Shown here: positions 1 to 5,719 of the stretch, one piece after another
Layout of the letters: the number at the start of each line of letters is the position of its first letter
Position numbering within the stretch: the first letter of the stretch is position 1
Assembly (NCBI GenBank): GCA_934718145.1
Contig: CAKUZC010000041.1
Location: 1 to 7,637, forward strand
From: an uncultured Eubacteriales bacterium
Lineage (GTDB): Bacteria; Bacillota; Clostridia; Oscillospirales; Acutalibacteraceae
Direction of reading: 5' to 3'
Length of the DNA: 7,637 nucleotides
Position numbers and translations under genes: made by a program
The notes under the pieces: model-generated
Database searches by the model: none
What the model was told of the DNA's origin: nothing
The model's input: only the letters and a program-made list of their open reading frames with translations

Positions 1-463
1 CTGCCAGTGCTTCAACTGTTACTTTTGCATCTCCTACTGCCTTGACCGCATCCATTTTGTATGCATGATATCTGCAATTATTAATGGTAACAAACTGTGC
101 TTTTTCATTTTTGAATAATCTCTTTGAGCTAGTAGTAAAATCAGAGAGCCTGGTTCCAATTGCAATTACTACATCTGCATCTTTTGCAATAATATTAGAA
201 GCATAGGTTCCAGTTACACCGATTCCACCAAGGCAATAAGGATGACTGGACTTGCAGGCACTTTTGCCGCCCTGAGATTCACCGAATGGAATATGAAATT
301 CCTCACAGAAGTTTTCAACTGTTTCACCTGCTTCTGAATAACGAACCCCACCACCTACGATTACGAGAGGTTTCTTTGCTCCTGCAATGATTTCTGCCAG
401 ATCTTCCAGTTCTTCCTCTACTGCCACAGGTCTGGTAATACGGTGTACACGTTTTTTGAAAAA
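1..463 (-). pseudogene. iolD: Internal fragment of IolD-type TPP-dependent 3D-trihydroxycyclohexane-1,2-dione hydrolase
   Basis: Read on the minus strand, one open frame runs from about 463 to the left edge. It carries hallmarks of IolD, the thiamine-diphosphate enzyme of myo-inositol breakdown: FFKKRVHRI at the broken end, then KPLVIVGGG, then a GGIGVTGTYASN segment and GTRLSDFTTSS, and finally an NNCRYHAYK stretch. These belong to the central domain of the family; the TPP-binding C-terminal domain would lie off the left edge. The N-terminal part, roughly 200 residues by family knowledge, is missing, because the sequence switches to plus-strand ispH at about 451-466. An in-frame ATG at 478-476 has no Shine-Dalgarno and lies in the foreign sequence, so I do not call it a start. 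GC content (about 47% in two counted lines) is far above the rest of the window. It is either a broken gene or part of a chimeric join. Confidence 0.85.
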
Positions 464-809
464 TACATTTACAAACATAAAAATTTTTGATACAATATGT
501 AATACAACTAATTCAAGACAAAAAGAAGCGGAATTTTTATCAAAAAATTCAAATTTAGTGGTTGTTATAGGTGGAAAACAAAGTTCTAATACACGTAAAT
601 TATATGAAATTTGTAGCACCTACACTAGAACTGTTTGGATTGAAAATGTTGATGAATTAGTTGAAAGTATTTTTTATAATTGCGAAACTATTTCCATTGT
701 TGCAGGAGCGTCAACTCCAACAGATTTAGTGAGTGAGGTTTACAATCATATTAAAAGAATGGTAAATTATACTGATTATTTTAAAGGTAGGAGTGATAAA
801 AATGGTTAA
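453..809 (+). pseudogene. ispH: C-terminal third of IspH (4-hydroxy-3-methylbut-2-enyl diphosphate reductase), N-terminus missing
   Basis: IspH is the [4Fe-4S] enzyme of the last step of the MEP isoprenoid pathway. The frame from about 453 shows IspH C-terminal signatures in order. An FDTICNTT segment carries a conserved cluster cysteine (codon 498-500). GGKQSSNTRKLYEIC carries the substrate-binding Ser-Ser-Asn. VAGASTP carries the conserved serine. The N-terminal ~180 residues with the other cluster cysteines are absent. Extending the frame left to an ATG at 387 only translates the antisense of the iolD fragment, so that start is not real. The fragment cannot be an active reductase alone. 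Its 3' end (TAA at 807-809) overlaps the next gene's ATG at 802 by eight bases, and the last ~14 residues extend past the usual IspH end into the duplicated RBS region. An intact ispH must exist elsewhere if this is not an assembly artefact. Confidence 0.85.
789..793 (+). promoter_or_regulatory. Ribosome binding site that sets the start of precursor 1
   Basis: AGGAG lies eight bases before the ATG at 802. An upstream in-frame GTG at 793 overlaps the AGGAG itself and so is not a credible start. The same arrangement (TAGGAGTGATAAA then ATG) is duplicated before precursor 2, with AGGAG at 1217-1221 and ATG at 1230. Confidence 0.8.
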
Positions 810-1197
810 AGATGAAAATAAAGATCCTAATACTGAAATTAATGAAAATATGAAAAAGAATGCTGAAACTGCAGATAATGAAATTAATGAATTAGATGGT
901 GATAGTTTAACTGGTGTTGCAGGCGGTATTAAAATTGGAGGGTTAAAAGAAGTACCTATTCCGGGGAGGATAGGACTTAAATATGGTTTTCCGGGCGGGC
1001 GTCCTAGACTTGATCTTTCTCCGGAAGAAATGGAAGAAAGAAGAGAAAACATTAAAAGATTATTAAAAAAGAAATTAGAAGAAAAATTAAAAGATCCAAA
1101 TCTTTCTCCAGAAGAAAGAAAACGCATTGAAGGTTTGTTGTTGAAGTTGAAAATGTATAAGCCAGTGGAAACAAACAATAATAGTTTTTTTAAGTAA
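802..1197 (+). CDS. RiPP-type precursor 1 with long double-glycine leader
   Basis: This 131-residue protein is probably the substrate of the downstream radical SAM enzyme. Residues 1-42 form an acidic, Asn-rich leader ending in ELDGDSLTGVAGG, a typical double-glycine cleavage element. The part after it contains RIGLKYGFPGGRP (Tyr61-Gly62) and then a long, highly charged helical tail with KDPNLSPEERKRIEGLL. The tail is almost identical in precursor 2, so it may be a follower or recognition segment rather than product. No cysteines are present, so thioether (ranthipeptide or sactipeptide) chemistry is unlikely for this one. I chose the ATG at 802 because of the AGGAG at 789-793. The start overlaps the ispH stop by eight bases, which suggests transcription from upstream. 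I do not recognise a named precursor family. The precursor role is inferred from leader, duplication and neighbour. Confidence 0.75.
   Translation: MVKDENKDPNTEINENMKKNAETADNEINELDGDSLTGVAGGIKIGGLKEVPIPGRIGLKYGFPGGRPRLDLSPEEMEERRENIKRLLKKKLEEKLKDPNLSPEERKRIEGLLLKLKMYKPVETNNNSFFK
872..927 (+). repeat. Direct repeat copy 1: leader-encoding segment
   Basis: A 56-base stretch identical by eye to 1273-1328. It encodes the end of the leader (DNEINELDGDSLTGVAGG). It is the best-conserved part of a larger tandem duplication that also includes the ribosome binding site and the C-terminal tail (63 bases at 1078-1140 against 1495-1557 with three differences). Confidence 0.9.
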
Positions 1198-1229
1198 AAT
1201 GAATCATTTTAAGAGTAGGAGTGATAAAG

Positions 1230-1598
1230 ATGGGTGAAAATGAAAATAAAGATCTTCAAAATACTGAAACTACAGATAATGAAATTAATGAATTAGATGG
1301 TGATAGTTTAACTGGTGTTGCAGGCGGTGTTGCTGGTGATGAAGTTACGAAAATTTCTGGAAAATTAAAAGAAGTACTACCTATTTCTGTCGTTGCTTAT
1401 GGTCATCCGGGGATGATAGGACTTAAATATGGTTTTCCGAGCGGTCGTCCTGACCTTATTGTTATAAGTATAAGGAAAAAGATATCAGAATTAGAAGAAA
1501 AATTAAAAGACCCAAATCTTTCTCCGGAAGAAAGAAAACGTATTGAAGGTTTGTTGAAAAGGTATAAGTCGGGAGGATTGTCCAGTGGAAATAAGTAA
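1230..1598 (+). CDS. RiPP-type precursor 2, tandem paralogue of precursor 1
   Basis: This 122-residue paralogue has the same AGGAG-N8-ATG start. Its leader is 33 residues and ends in the same ELDGDSLTGVAGG; compared with precursor 1 it lacks about nine residues of the Asn/Lys-rich N-terminal stretch. The core differs: it gains a VVAYGHPG segment (Tyr57-Gly58) before the conserved MIGLKYGFPSGRP (Tyr67-Gly68), so it has two X-Tyr-Gly sites. The C-terminal tail (EEKLKDPNLSPEERKRIEGLL region) is again nearly identical to precursor 1 at DNA level. The end adds a Gly/Ser-rich SGGLSSGNK. No cysteines. The GTG at 1221 overlaps the RBS and is rejected as a start. The 3' end overlaps the longest possible frame of precursor 3. 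The function as a substrate is inferred. Confidence 0.75.
   Translation: MGENENKDLQNTETTDNEINELDGDSLTGVAGGVAGDEVTKISGKLKEVLPISVVAYGHPGMIGLKYGFPSGRPDLIVISIRKKISELEEKLKDPNLSPEERKRIEGLLKRYKSGGLSSGNK
1273..1328 (+). repeat. Direct repeat copy 2: leader-encoding segment
   Basis: The second identical 56-base copy, in precursor 2. Divergence begins immediately after the Gly-Gly codons, so leader and core evolve at different rates. Confidence 0.9.
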
Positions 1599-1610
1599 TA
1601 ACAATTTTTT

Positions 1611-1617
1611 AAAGGAG
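1611..1617 (+). promoter_or_regulatory. Ribosome binding site supporting the TTG start of precursor 3
   Basis: AAAGGAG lies six bases before TTG 1624. It is better than the GGGAGG (1571-1576) that would serve the longer GTG start at 1585. Confidence 0.65.
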
Positions 1618-1623
1618 ACCGAA

Positions 1624-1794
1624 TTGAAAAAGATAAGTGATGAAAATATGGCAGAAGTAGCAGGAGGACTGGATAATCAAATTCATTTTTCGAATTATTC
1701 TCCTATCACACTTTCGTATGGTTTTGCTCCTGTTTGTATGAGAAAGATAAGATTAGATTCTGAAGGAAATGTTGAGAGAGATAAATCTATTTAA
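1624..1794 (+). CDS. RiPP-type precursor 3, short leader, probable TTG start
   Basis: From the TTG at 1624 this is a 56-residue peptide: a 15-residue leader MKKISDENMAEVAGG, then a 41-residue core. The core contains PITLSYGFAPVC (Tyr32-Gly33, one Cys at 38), which echoes the IGLKYGFP element of precursors 1 and 2. The TTG is six bases after a strong AAAGGAG at 1611-1617. The frame is also open back to a GTG at 1585, which has its own GGGAGG at 1571-1576; that would give 69 residues and overlap precursor 2. I prefer 1624 because the fourth peptide of the operon has a leader of the same length and layout with the same RBS spacing. The charged tail of precursors 1 and 2 is absent. It overlaps the start of the radical SAM gene. 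Confidence 0.7.
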   Translation: MKKISDENMAEVAGGLDNQIHFSNYSPITLSYGFAPVCMRKIRLDSEGNVERDKSI

Positions 1795-2878
1795 AAATTG
1801 TATGGATGTTGGTGATGTACAGGTGAAAGATTATCCCAGAACATGTGTTTGGGAAGTTACAATGGGCTGTAATATGCGTTGCAAGCATTGTGGCTCTTCT
1901 TGTGAATTTCCTTTACCCGGTGAATTAAATACGCTTGAAGCGTTTGATTTTATAGATATGTGCTCTGATATCGGCATGGAATGGATAAATTTATCGGGAG
2001 GAGAACCCCTTACTCGAAAAGATTTACCTAAACTTATAGAGCATATTTATCTTAAGGGTATGTATGTAAACATCATAACCAATGGATGGTTGATTGATGA
2101 GAACACTTCCGATTTTTTAAGTAAATTTCCATATTTACGTGTAGTAATAAGTGTTGATGGTTTAAAAGATATACATGATAGCATACGTAAGCCCGGCGCA
2201 TTTGAGCATGTCGAGAAGGCTTTTGATGTTTTGAATTCTAGAGACATACTTACGGGATGTATAACAACTGTTACTAATCGTAATATTGATTGTTTAAATG
2301 ATATCAAAGATTTTCTAATATCGAAAAAAGTTGATTCTTGGCAGCTTCAGATAGGTTTGCCAATGGGAAATCTTTCAGATCACGATGAGTGGGTTATAAA
2401 GCCTTTTCAGATTAATGATATAATTGAATTTTGTTGTAAAACTTCAAATGAAGATAAGATAAAAGTATATCCCGCGGATTGTATAGGGTATTTTGATAAA
2501 AGAATAGAAAAAATATATGAAAAGTCCTTCGGCAGCGAATATGATGTTCAATGGCAAGGTTGTAATGCAGGTTTACGCAGTTTTGGAATTTTACACAATG
2601 GAGATATAGTTGGATGCACTTCTATGCGAAGCAGAGAGTTTATAGAAGGCAATATAAAAGAGAGATCATTAAGAGAAATATGGGAAAACCCTAATGGATT
2701 TTTATGGAGACGGAATTTTAATCCTGATAATCTTGGGGGAGACTGTAAAATTTGTAAATATTCCAAAAGATGTTTAGGTGGTTGTCCAAATACCAGACTA
2801 TCCATGAATGGTGATATATGTTCTGAGAATTTATACTGTACCTATAATCTAAAAATTAAAGACGACAGGAAAAAATAA
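1769..2878 (+). CDS. Radical SAM/SPASM peptide maturase
   Basis: This 369-residue enzyme has the radical SAM CxxxCxxC motif at Cys34, Cys38 and Cys41 (within MGCNMRCKHCG), which binds the SAM-cleaving [4Fe-4S] cluster, and SGGEPL at 76-81. The C-terminal half has a complete SPASM pattern: Cys265, then Gly278-x4-Cys283, then C-x2-C-x5-C-x3-C at 326/329/335/339, then Cys351 or Cys357. This would hold two auxiliary clusters. SPASM radical SAM proteins typically modify ribosomal peptides, and this one is flanked by Gly-Gly-leader peptides on both sides. The specific reaction cannot be read from sequence. I see no obvious separate N-terminal RRE domain; only ~25 residues precede the SAM domain. 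The ATG at 1769 has an AAGGA only one base upstream; the in-frame ATG at 1802 is an alternative. The gene overlaps precursor 3 by 26 bases, and its stop overlaps a downstream ATG. Confidence 0.9.
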   Translation: MLREINLFKNCMDVGDVQVKDYPRTCVWEVTMGCNMRCKHCGSSCEFPLPGELNTLEAFDFIDMCSDIGMEWINLSGGEPLTRKDLPKLIEHIYLKGMYVNIITNGWLIDENTSDFLSKFPYLRVVISVDGLKDIHDSIRKPGAFEHVEKAFDVLNSRDILTGCITTVTNRNIDCLNDIKDFLISKKVDSWQLQIGLPMGNLSDHDEWVIKPFQINDIIEFCCKTSNEDKIKVYPADCIGYFDKRIEKIYEKSFGSEYDVQWQGCNAGLRSFGILHNGDIVGCTSMRSREFIEGNIKERSLREIWENPNGFLWRRNFNPDNLGGDCKICKYSKRCLGGCPNTRLSMNGDICSENLYCTYNLKIKDDRKK

Positions 2879-2904
2879 TGAGTCTAATTGGAAAGGAGAT
2901 CACT

Positions 2905-3183
2905 ATGGACAAATTAACCGAAAGAGAAGAATGTGAAATTGTAGGGGGAAGGGCAGATCCTGTAGTAGGTATGAGTTATGAGAGTGCTTTGAGAATAGCA
3001 AAAGAATTAGGTGAAAAACGGAAGAGTTTGGGAACTTGGACTCAAATGAACCAGGTTGATTACATGAAACGGTGGAGAAACAGTAATAAAAATAGCAAAG
3101 AGTATTTAAATCGCAAGGAAGAAATAGATGAATTTATTGATACATTAACTAACGAGAATTACAATAACACAATAGATTTATAG
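2905..3183 (+). CDS. Small protein with Gly-Gly leader: fourth precursor or accessory protein
   Basis: From the ATG at 2905 this is 92 residues. It begins MDKLTEREECEIVGG, a 15-residue leader-like segment matching precursor 3 in length and layout. The remainder is charged, rich in Lys, Glu and Asn, probably helical, and has no repeat of the Y-G-F element and no Cys after the leader. I place the start at 2905 because AAAGGAG at 2892-2898 sits six bases upstream. A longer in-frame ATG at 2878 overlaps the maturase TAA and has only AGGA at 2867-2870. The protein could be a fourth substrate with different modification sites. It could equally be a small helper of the maturase that happens to keep a leader-like start. 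It ends one base before the stop of the convergent M24 gene. No family recognised. Confidence 0.65.
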   Translation: MDKLTEREECEIVGGRADPVVGMSYESALRIAKELGEKRKSLGTWTQMNQVDYMKRWRNSNKNSKEYLNRKEEIDEFIDTLTNENYNNTIDL

Positions 3184-3184
3184 G

Positions 3185-4390
3185 TCATTTTATCAGATAG
3201 AGTGTTTTTTGTGGTGGGCATAGTGGTATGCCTCCCTTTTTTGTTACTTGTACCATTTCTTCAATAGAGCCTCCATTTTCAATTTGAATTCGAGGTTCGA
3301 TCGTATATACTCCATTTTCTTGCAGTAAAAATGAAGAACGTTTATTTCCCTTAGGTGATATACTGGTTCCCGGACTATGAGCTTCTTCTCCTATTGGATG
3401 GCCGGTAGCATGATTGTAGTTTGGATATCCTTGACTGAGTATATATTTTCGTACAATGTTATCGACTTCAAATCCTTTATTGGAAGGAAGAAAATTTTCA
3501 ATTCCTAATTTTACTGATTGCACGAGAGTGTCAAATACTCTTTTTACATTTTCAGGGGGAGATTTTTCTCCTTGTTTGAGCGCATACCCCATTCTTTGTA
3601 TATCACTTGAATATTTTTTTCCATTTGAAAGGAATATCTTTATTCCAAAATCGAAGTATATTGTATCTCCACGTTTGAAGATAGTATCGCTTGCGCAAGA
3701 ATGTCCTCCTTTTTTTAGATTTTTTCCAACAAGTACAACGGGGCAAAGTTCTTTGTCCCAAGAAAGCTCTTCTTTTACTATTCCGTATTTTCGGAAGTAA
3801 TTGGGTTTGAATTTAAATATGCTATGTACAACGTTTAAAATTTGTTTTTCTGTCATACCCGGTTTAATTTTTTTAAAAGCAATGTTTAATATTTCTAAAG
3901 CTCTTGAAGCAGCTATTTTTAGATATTTAATATCATCACTTGTTTTTGAATCCATAAGTTTATATATAATTTCATCTGCTGATTTAAATGAGGGTATAAT
4001 TTCGGAAGACTTTTTGTAAAATCCAAGTATATTGTCACTTAAAAATCTAAAAGTACCGTAGCCTATTATATCTATTTGAGAATCCATTTTATCGGAAAAA
4101 TTCATGTATATTTCAGAAGGATATTTCAATATTTTCAGTACATCAAATATTGTATTTAATAGGGAGTTCTCTCCTGAGTATTGCAATATGGTACCTTCAA
4201 AGTCACTTACATTACAGTAATCAAGACTATGGACAATTAAAAAATTTGTATTATTGCTCAAAATTGCTACTGCGGGTACAATAGTTTTATTGGTTACGAA
4301 TTTTGAGAAATAAGGTTCATTGTTTTCTGAACAATACATGATCCATACGGAATTCTCTTTAAGGCAAAAATTATTTTCAAACAACGCCAA
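3185..4390 (-). CDS. M24-family metallopeptidase (Xaa-Pro aminopeptidase/creatinase-like)
   Basis: This 401-residue, cytoplasmic-looking protein has no signal peptide. The C-terminal half is a 'pita-bread' M24 catalytic domain with all five metal ligands visible: Asp247 (YFDFG), Asp263 (SSD), His331 (GHPIGEEAH), Glu365 (YTIEP) and Glu377 (SIEEM). His230 and His338 match the usual substrate-site histidines. The N-terminal ~150 residues resemble a divergent creatinase N domain. Such enzymes remove N-terminal residues, often before proline, or hydrolyse C-N bonds in small molecules; the substrate here is unknown. The start is a TTG at 4390 with AAAAGGA just upstream (4402-4396), or a second TTG at 4384. 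It converges on the RiPP operon with a one-base gap and no terminator between. A role in trimming the RiPP product is possible but inferred only from position. Confidence 0.85.
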   Translation of the reverse strand: MALFENNFCLKENSVWIMYCSENNEPYFSKFVTNKTIVPAVAILSNNTNFLIVHSLDYCNVSDFEGTILQYSGENSLLNTIFDVLKILKYPSEIYMNFSDKMDSQIDIIGYGTFRFLSDNILGFYKKSSEIIPSFKSADEIIYKLMDSKTSDDIKYLKIAASRALEILNIAFKKIKPGMTEKQILNVVHSIFKFKPNYFRKYGIVKEELSWDKELCPVVLVGKNLKKGGHSCASDTIFKRGDTIYFDFGIKIFLSNGKKYSSDIQRMGYALKQGEKSPPENVKRVFDTLVQSVKLGIENFLPSNKGFEVDNIVRKYILSQGYPNYNHATGHPIGEEAHSPGTSISPKGNKRSSFLLQENGVYTIEPRIQIENGGSIEEMVQVTKKGGIPLCPPQKTLYLIK

Positions 4391-4453
4391 TCAGTCCTTT
4401 TATATTTGAATAGTTAATGTTGATTAAAATTATATTATTGTTTTAACATAATT

Positions 4454-4461
4454 AAAAGGGG
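4454..4461 (+). promoter_or_regulatory. Ribosome binding site in front of the start-less thiT frame
   Basis: AAAAGGGG lies only one base before ATG 4463, which is followed at once by TTT TAA. It lies ten bases before ATA 4472, a workable spacing. This favours 4472 as the ancestral start position. Confidence 0.55.
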
Positions 4462-4471
4462 AATGTTTTAA

Positions 4472-5008
4472 ATAAAAGATTCAAAAATAAAAATTTTATC
4501 TGAAATTTCTGTAGTTATATCGTTATGTACGATTTTAAATTTTATTTCAATATGTAAATTACCTTTGGGGGGAACAGTAACTCTTGGACAATCTGTGCCC
4601 TTAATTCTTTTTTCATTTAAAAGGGGAAAGAAATTTGGTTTAATTTCCGGTATTTTATGTGGAGTTATTAAAATAATGCTTTCTTTGAAAGTAATACCTG
4701 TGACTAATTTCTTAGATTATATTTTGACATTTATGTTGGACTATATACTACCTTATATATTAGCAGGTATCTCATGTATGTTTGTTGAATTTTTAAAAAA
4801 TAAAAAACATGCTATTATTGTGTCATGTATTATTGCTCATTTATTGAAATTTTGTTGTTTTTATACTTCTGCAGTAATAGTATGGAGTAAATACGTTCCT
4901 TATACAGTAAACGTGATCGGATATTGTTTTTGGTACAATTTTTTATATATGTTCCCGGAGACAATTATAGCTGTCGGAATAACTAATTCATTATTGAGAT
5001 TTTTCTAG
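4472..5008 (+). CDS. thiT: ThiT-like thiamine-specific ECF transporter S component, no standard start codon
   Basis: This membrane protein would bind thiamine and pair with a shared energy-coupling module (EcfT plus two ATPases, not in this window). ThiT features include LPLGGTVTLGQSVPLILFS after helix 1, FLDYILTF in the middle, and WYNFLYMFPE near the end, matching the family's ligand-binding Tyr-Asn-Pro-Glu segment. It has five to six hydrophobic helices. A full-length protein of about 178 residues needs the frame from 4472, because helix 1 (ILSEISVVISLCTILNF) is encoded upstream of the first usual start, the TTG at 4565. That TTG falls inside the conserved LGGTVTL motif and is not a start. 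No in-frame ATG, GTG or TTG exists between the TAA at 4469 and 4565. ATG 4463 is in frame but is stopped after two codons. The gene is either initiated at ATA 4472 or recently broken. I see no TPP riboswitch upstream. Confidence 0.8.
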   Translation: MKDSKIKILSEISVVISLCTILNFISICKLPLGGTVTLGQSVPLILFSFKRGKKFGLISGILCGVIKIMLSLKVIPVTNFLDYILTFMLDYILPYILAGISCMFVEFLKNKKHAIIVSCIIAHLLKFCCFYTSAVIVWSKYVPYTVNVIGYCFWYNFLYMFPETIIAVGITNSLLRFF

Positions 5009-5061
5009 TATTCACACTTTTCTGTTGTTGCTAATAATGTAACATTAAAGGGTGTGATATT

Positions 5062-5625
5062 TTGGCTATAAAGATATTTATTGATCAGGGACATAACCCA
5101 CAGGGAGTAAATGCAGGAGCGGAAGGATTTGGCTTGAGGGAACAGGATGTAACATATAATGTAGGAATGTATTTGGCAAATTTTTTAGAAGAAGACTCTC
5201 GTTTTGAAGTTAAAACCTCCCGAAATTCTCCTGAACAAGTACTTGGAACCAGTAATTCAACAAGTTTAGCAGAAAGAGTAAATGCAGCAAATAATTGGCC
5301 AGCTGATTATTTTATAAGTATTCATGTAAATGCGAATACAAATCCTTCTATTAATGGAAGTGAAGTTTATGTGTATCAAGAATATACACAATCATACTAC
5401 CTGGGAGAACATGTTTTAAACGCTGTTGTCGCTCAAGTAGGAACGAAAGACAATGGAGTCAGAATAAGACCTTCTTTATATGTACTCAGAAAAACTAATA
5501 TGCCTGCTATTCTCGTAGAACTTGCATATATTACAAATTCAAGTGATGCGGAGAAGCTAAGAAACAATCAATATCAATTTGCTCTGGGAATTTATAACGG
5601 TATACTCAGTTATTTTGGATTTTAA
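5062..5625 (+). CDS. N-acetylmuramoyl-L-alanine amidase (Amidase_3 family), no signal peptide
   Basis: This 187-residue single-domain zinc amidase cleaves the bond between MurNAc and the stem peptide of peptidoglycan. Zinc ligands and catalytic residue are visible: His11 (IDQGHNP), Glu27 (LREQDVT), His88 (ISIHVNA) and the catalytic Glu153 (ILVELAYITN). The protein begins directly with the first beta strand (MAIKIFIDQGH), so it has no signal peptide or anchor. It also has no wall-binding repeats, whereas many CwlD/LytC-type relatives are exported. It may work after lysis, in a mother cell, or like an endolysin. The start is TTG 5062 behind AAAGGGTGTGAT. The gene lies 53 bases after thiT on the same strand, so co-transcription is plausible. 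Any part in releasing a peptide product is speculation. Confidence 0.9.
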   Translation: MAIKIFIDQGHNPQGVNAGAEGFGLREQDVTYNVGMYLANFLEEDSRFEVKTSRNSPEQVLGTSNSTSLAERVNAANNWPADYFISIHVNANTNPSINGSEVYVYQEYTQSYYLGEHVLNAVVAQVGTKDNGVRIRPSLYVLRKTNMPAILVELAYITNSSDAEKLRNNQYQFALGIYNGILSYFGF

Positions 5626-5719
5626 TTTTTATGTTGCTTAGTATTTAGTATATTGTTTTAAAATTTGTAGATAATAAATTCAAACTAAAATTAGTAAAAC
5701 AGAAAAGAGGTTGAAAATT

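Noticed and set aside
387..452. ATG 387 as the start of a 140-residue protein
   Set aside because: The first ~22 residues are the antisense translation of the iolD fragment (Ser-rich run) and have no IspH similarity. The real ispH start is lost.
726..1178. Long minus-strand open frame opposite precursor 1
   Set aside because: It is antisense to a well-supported gene with RBS and paralogue. Its Ser/Phe-rich composition is what the complement of Lys/Glu-rich AT-rich coding DNA gives.
2047..2805. Two minus-strand open frames opposite the radical SAM gene
   Set aside because: Both lie within the maturase, which has full motif support, and neither has a recognisable domain.
3456..4019. Two plus-strand open frames opposite the M24 gene
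   Set aside because: The M24 frame has all catalytic residues over its whole length. These frames are complements without RBS or recognisable domains.
4391..4471. TPP riboswitch upstream of thiT
   Set aside because: The gap is only ~80 bases and very AT-rich. I found no conserved TPP-aptamer core and no terminator or RBS-sequestering hairpin.
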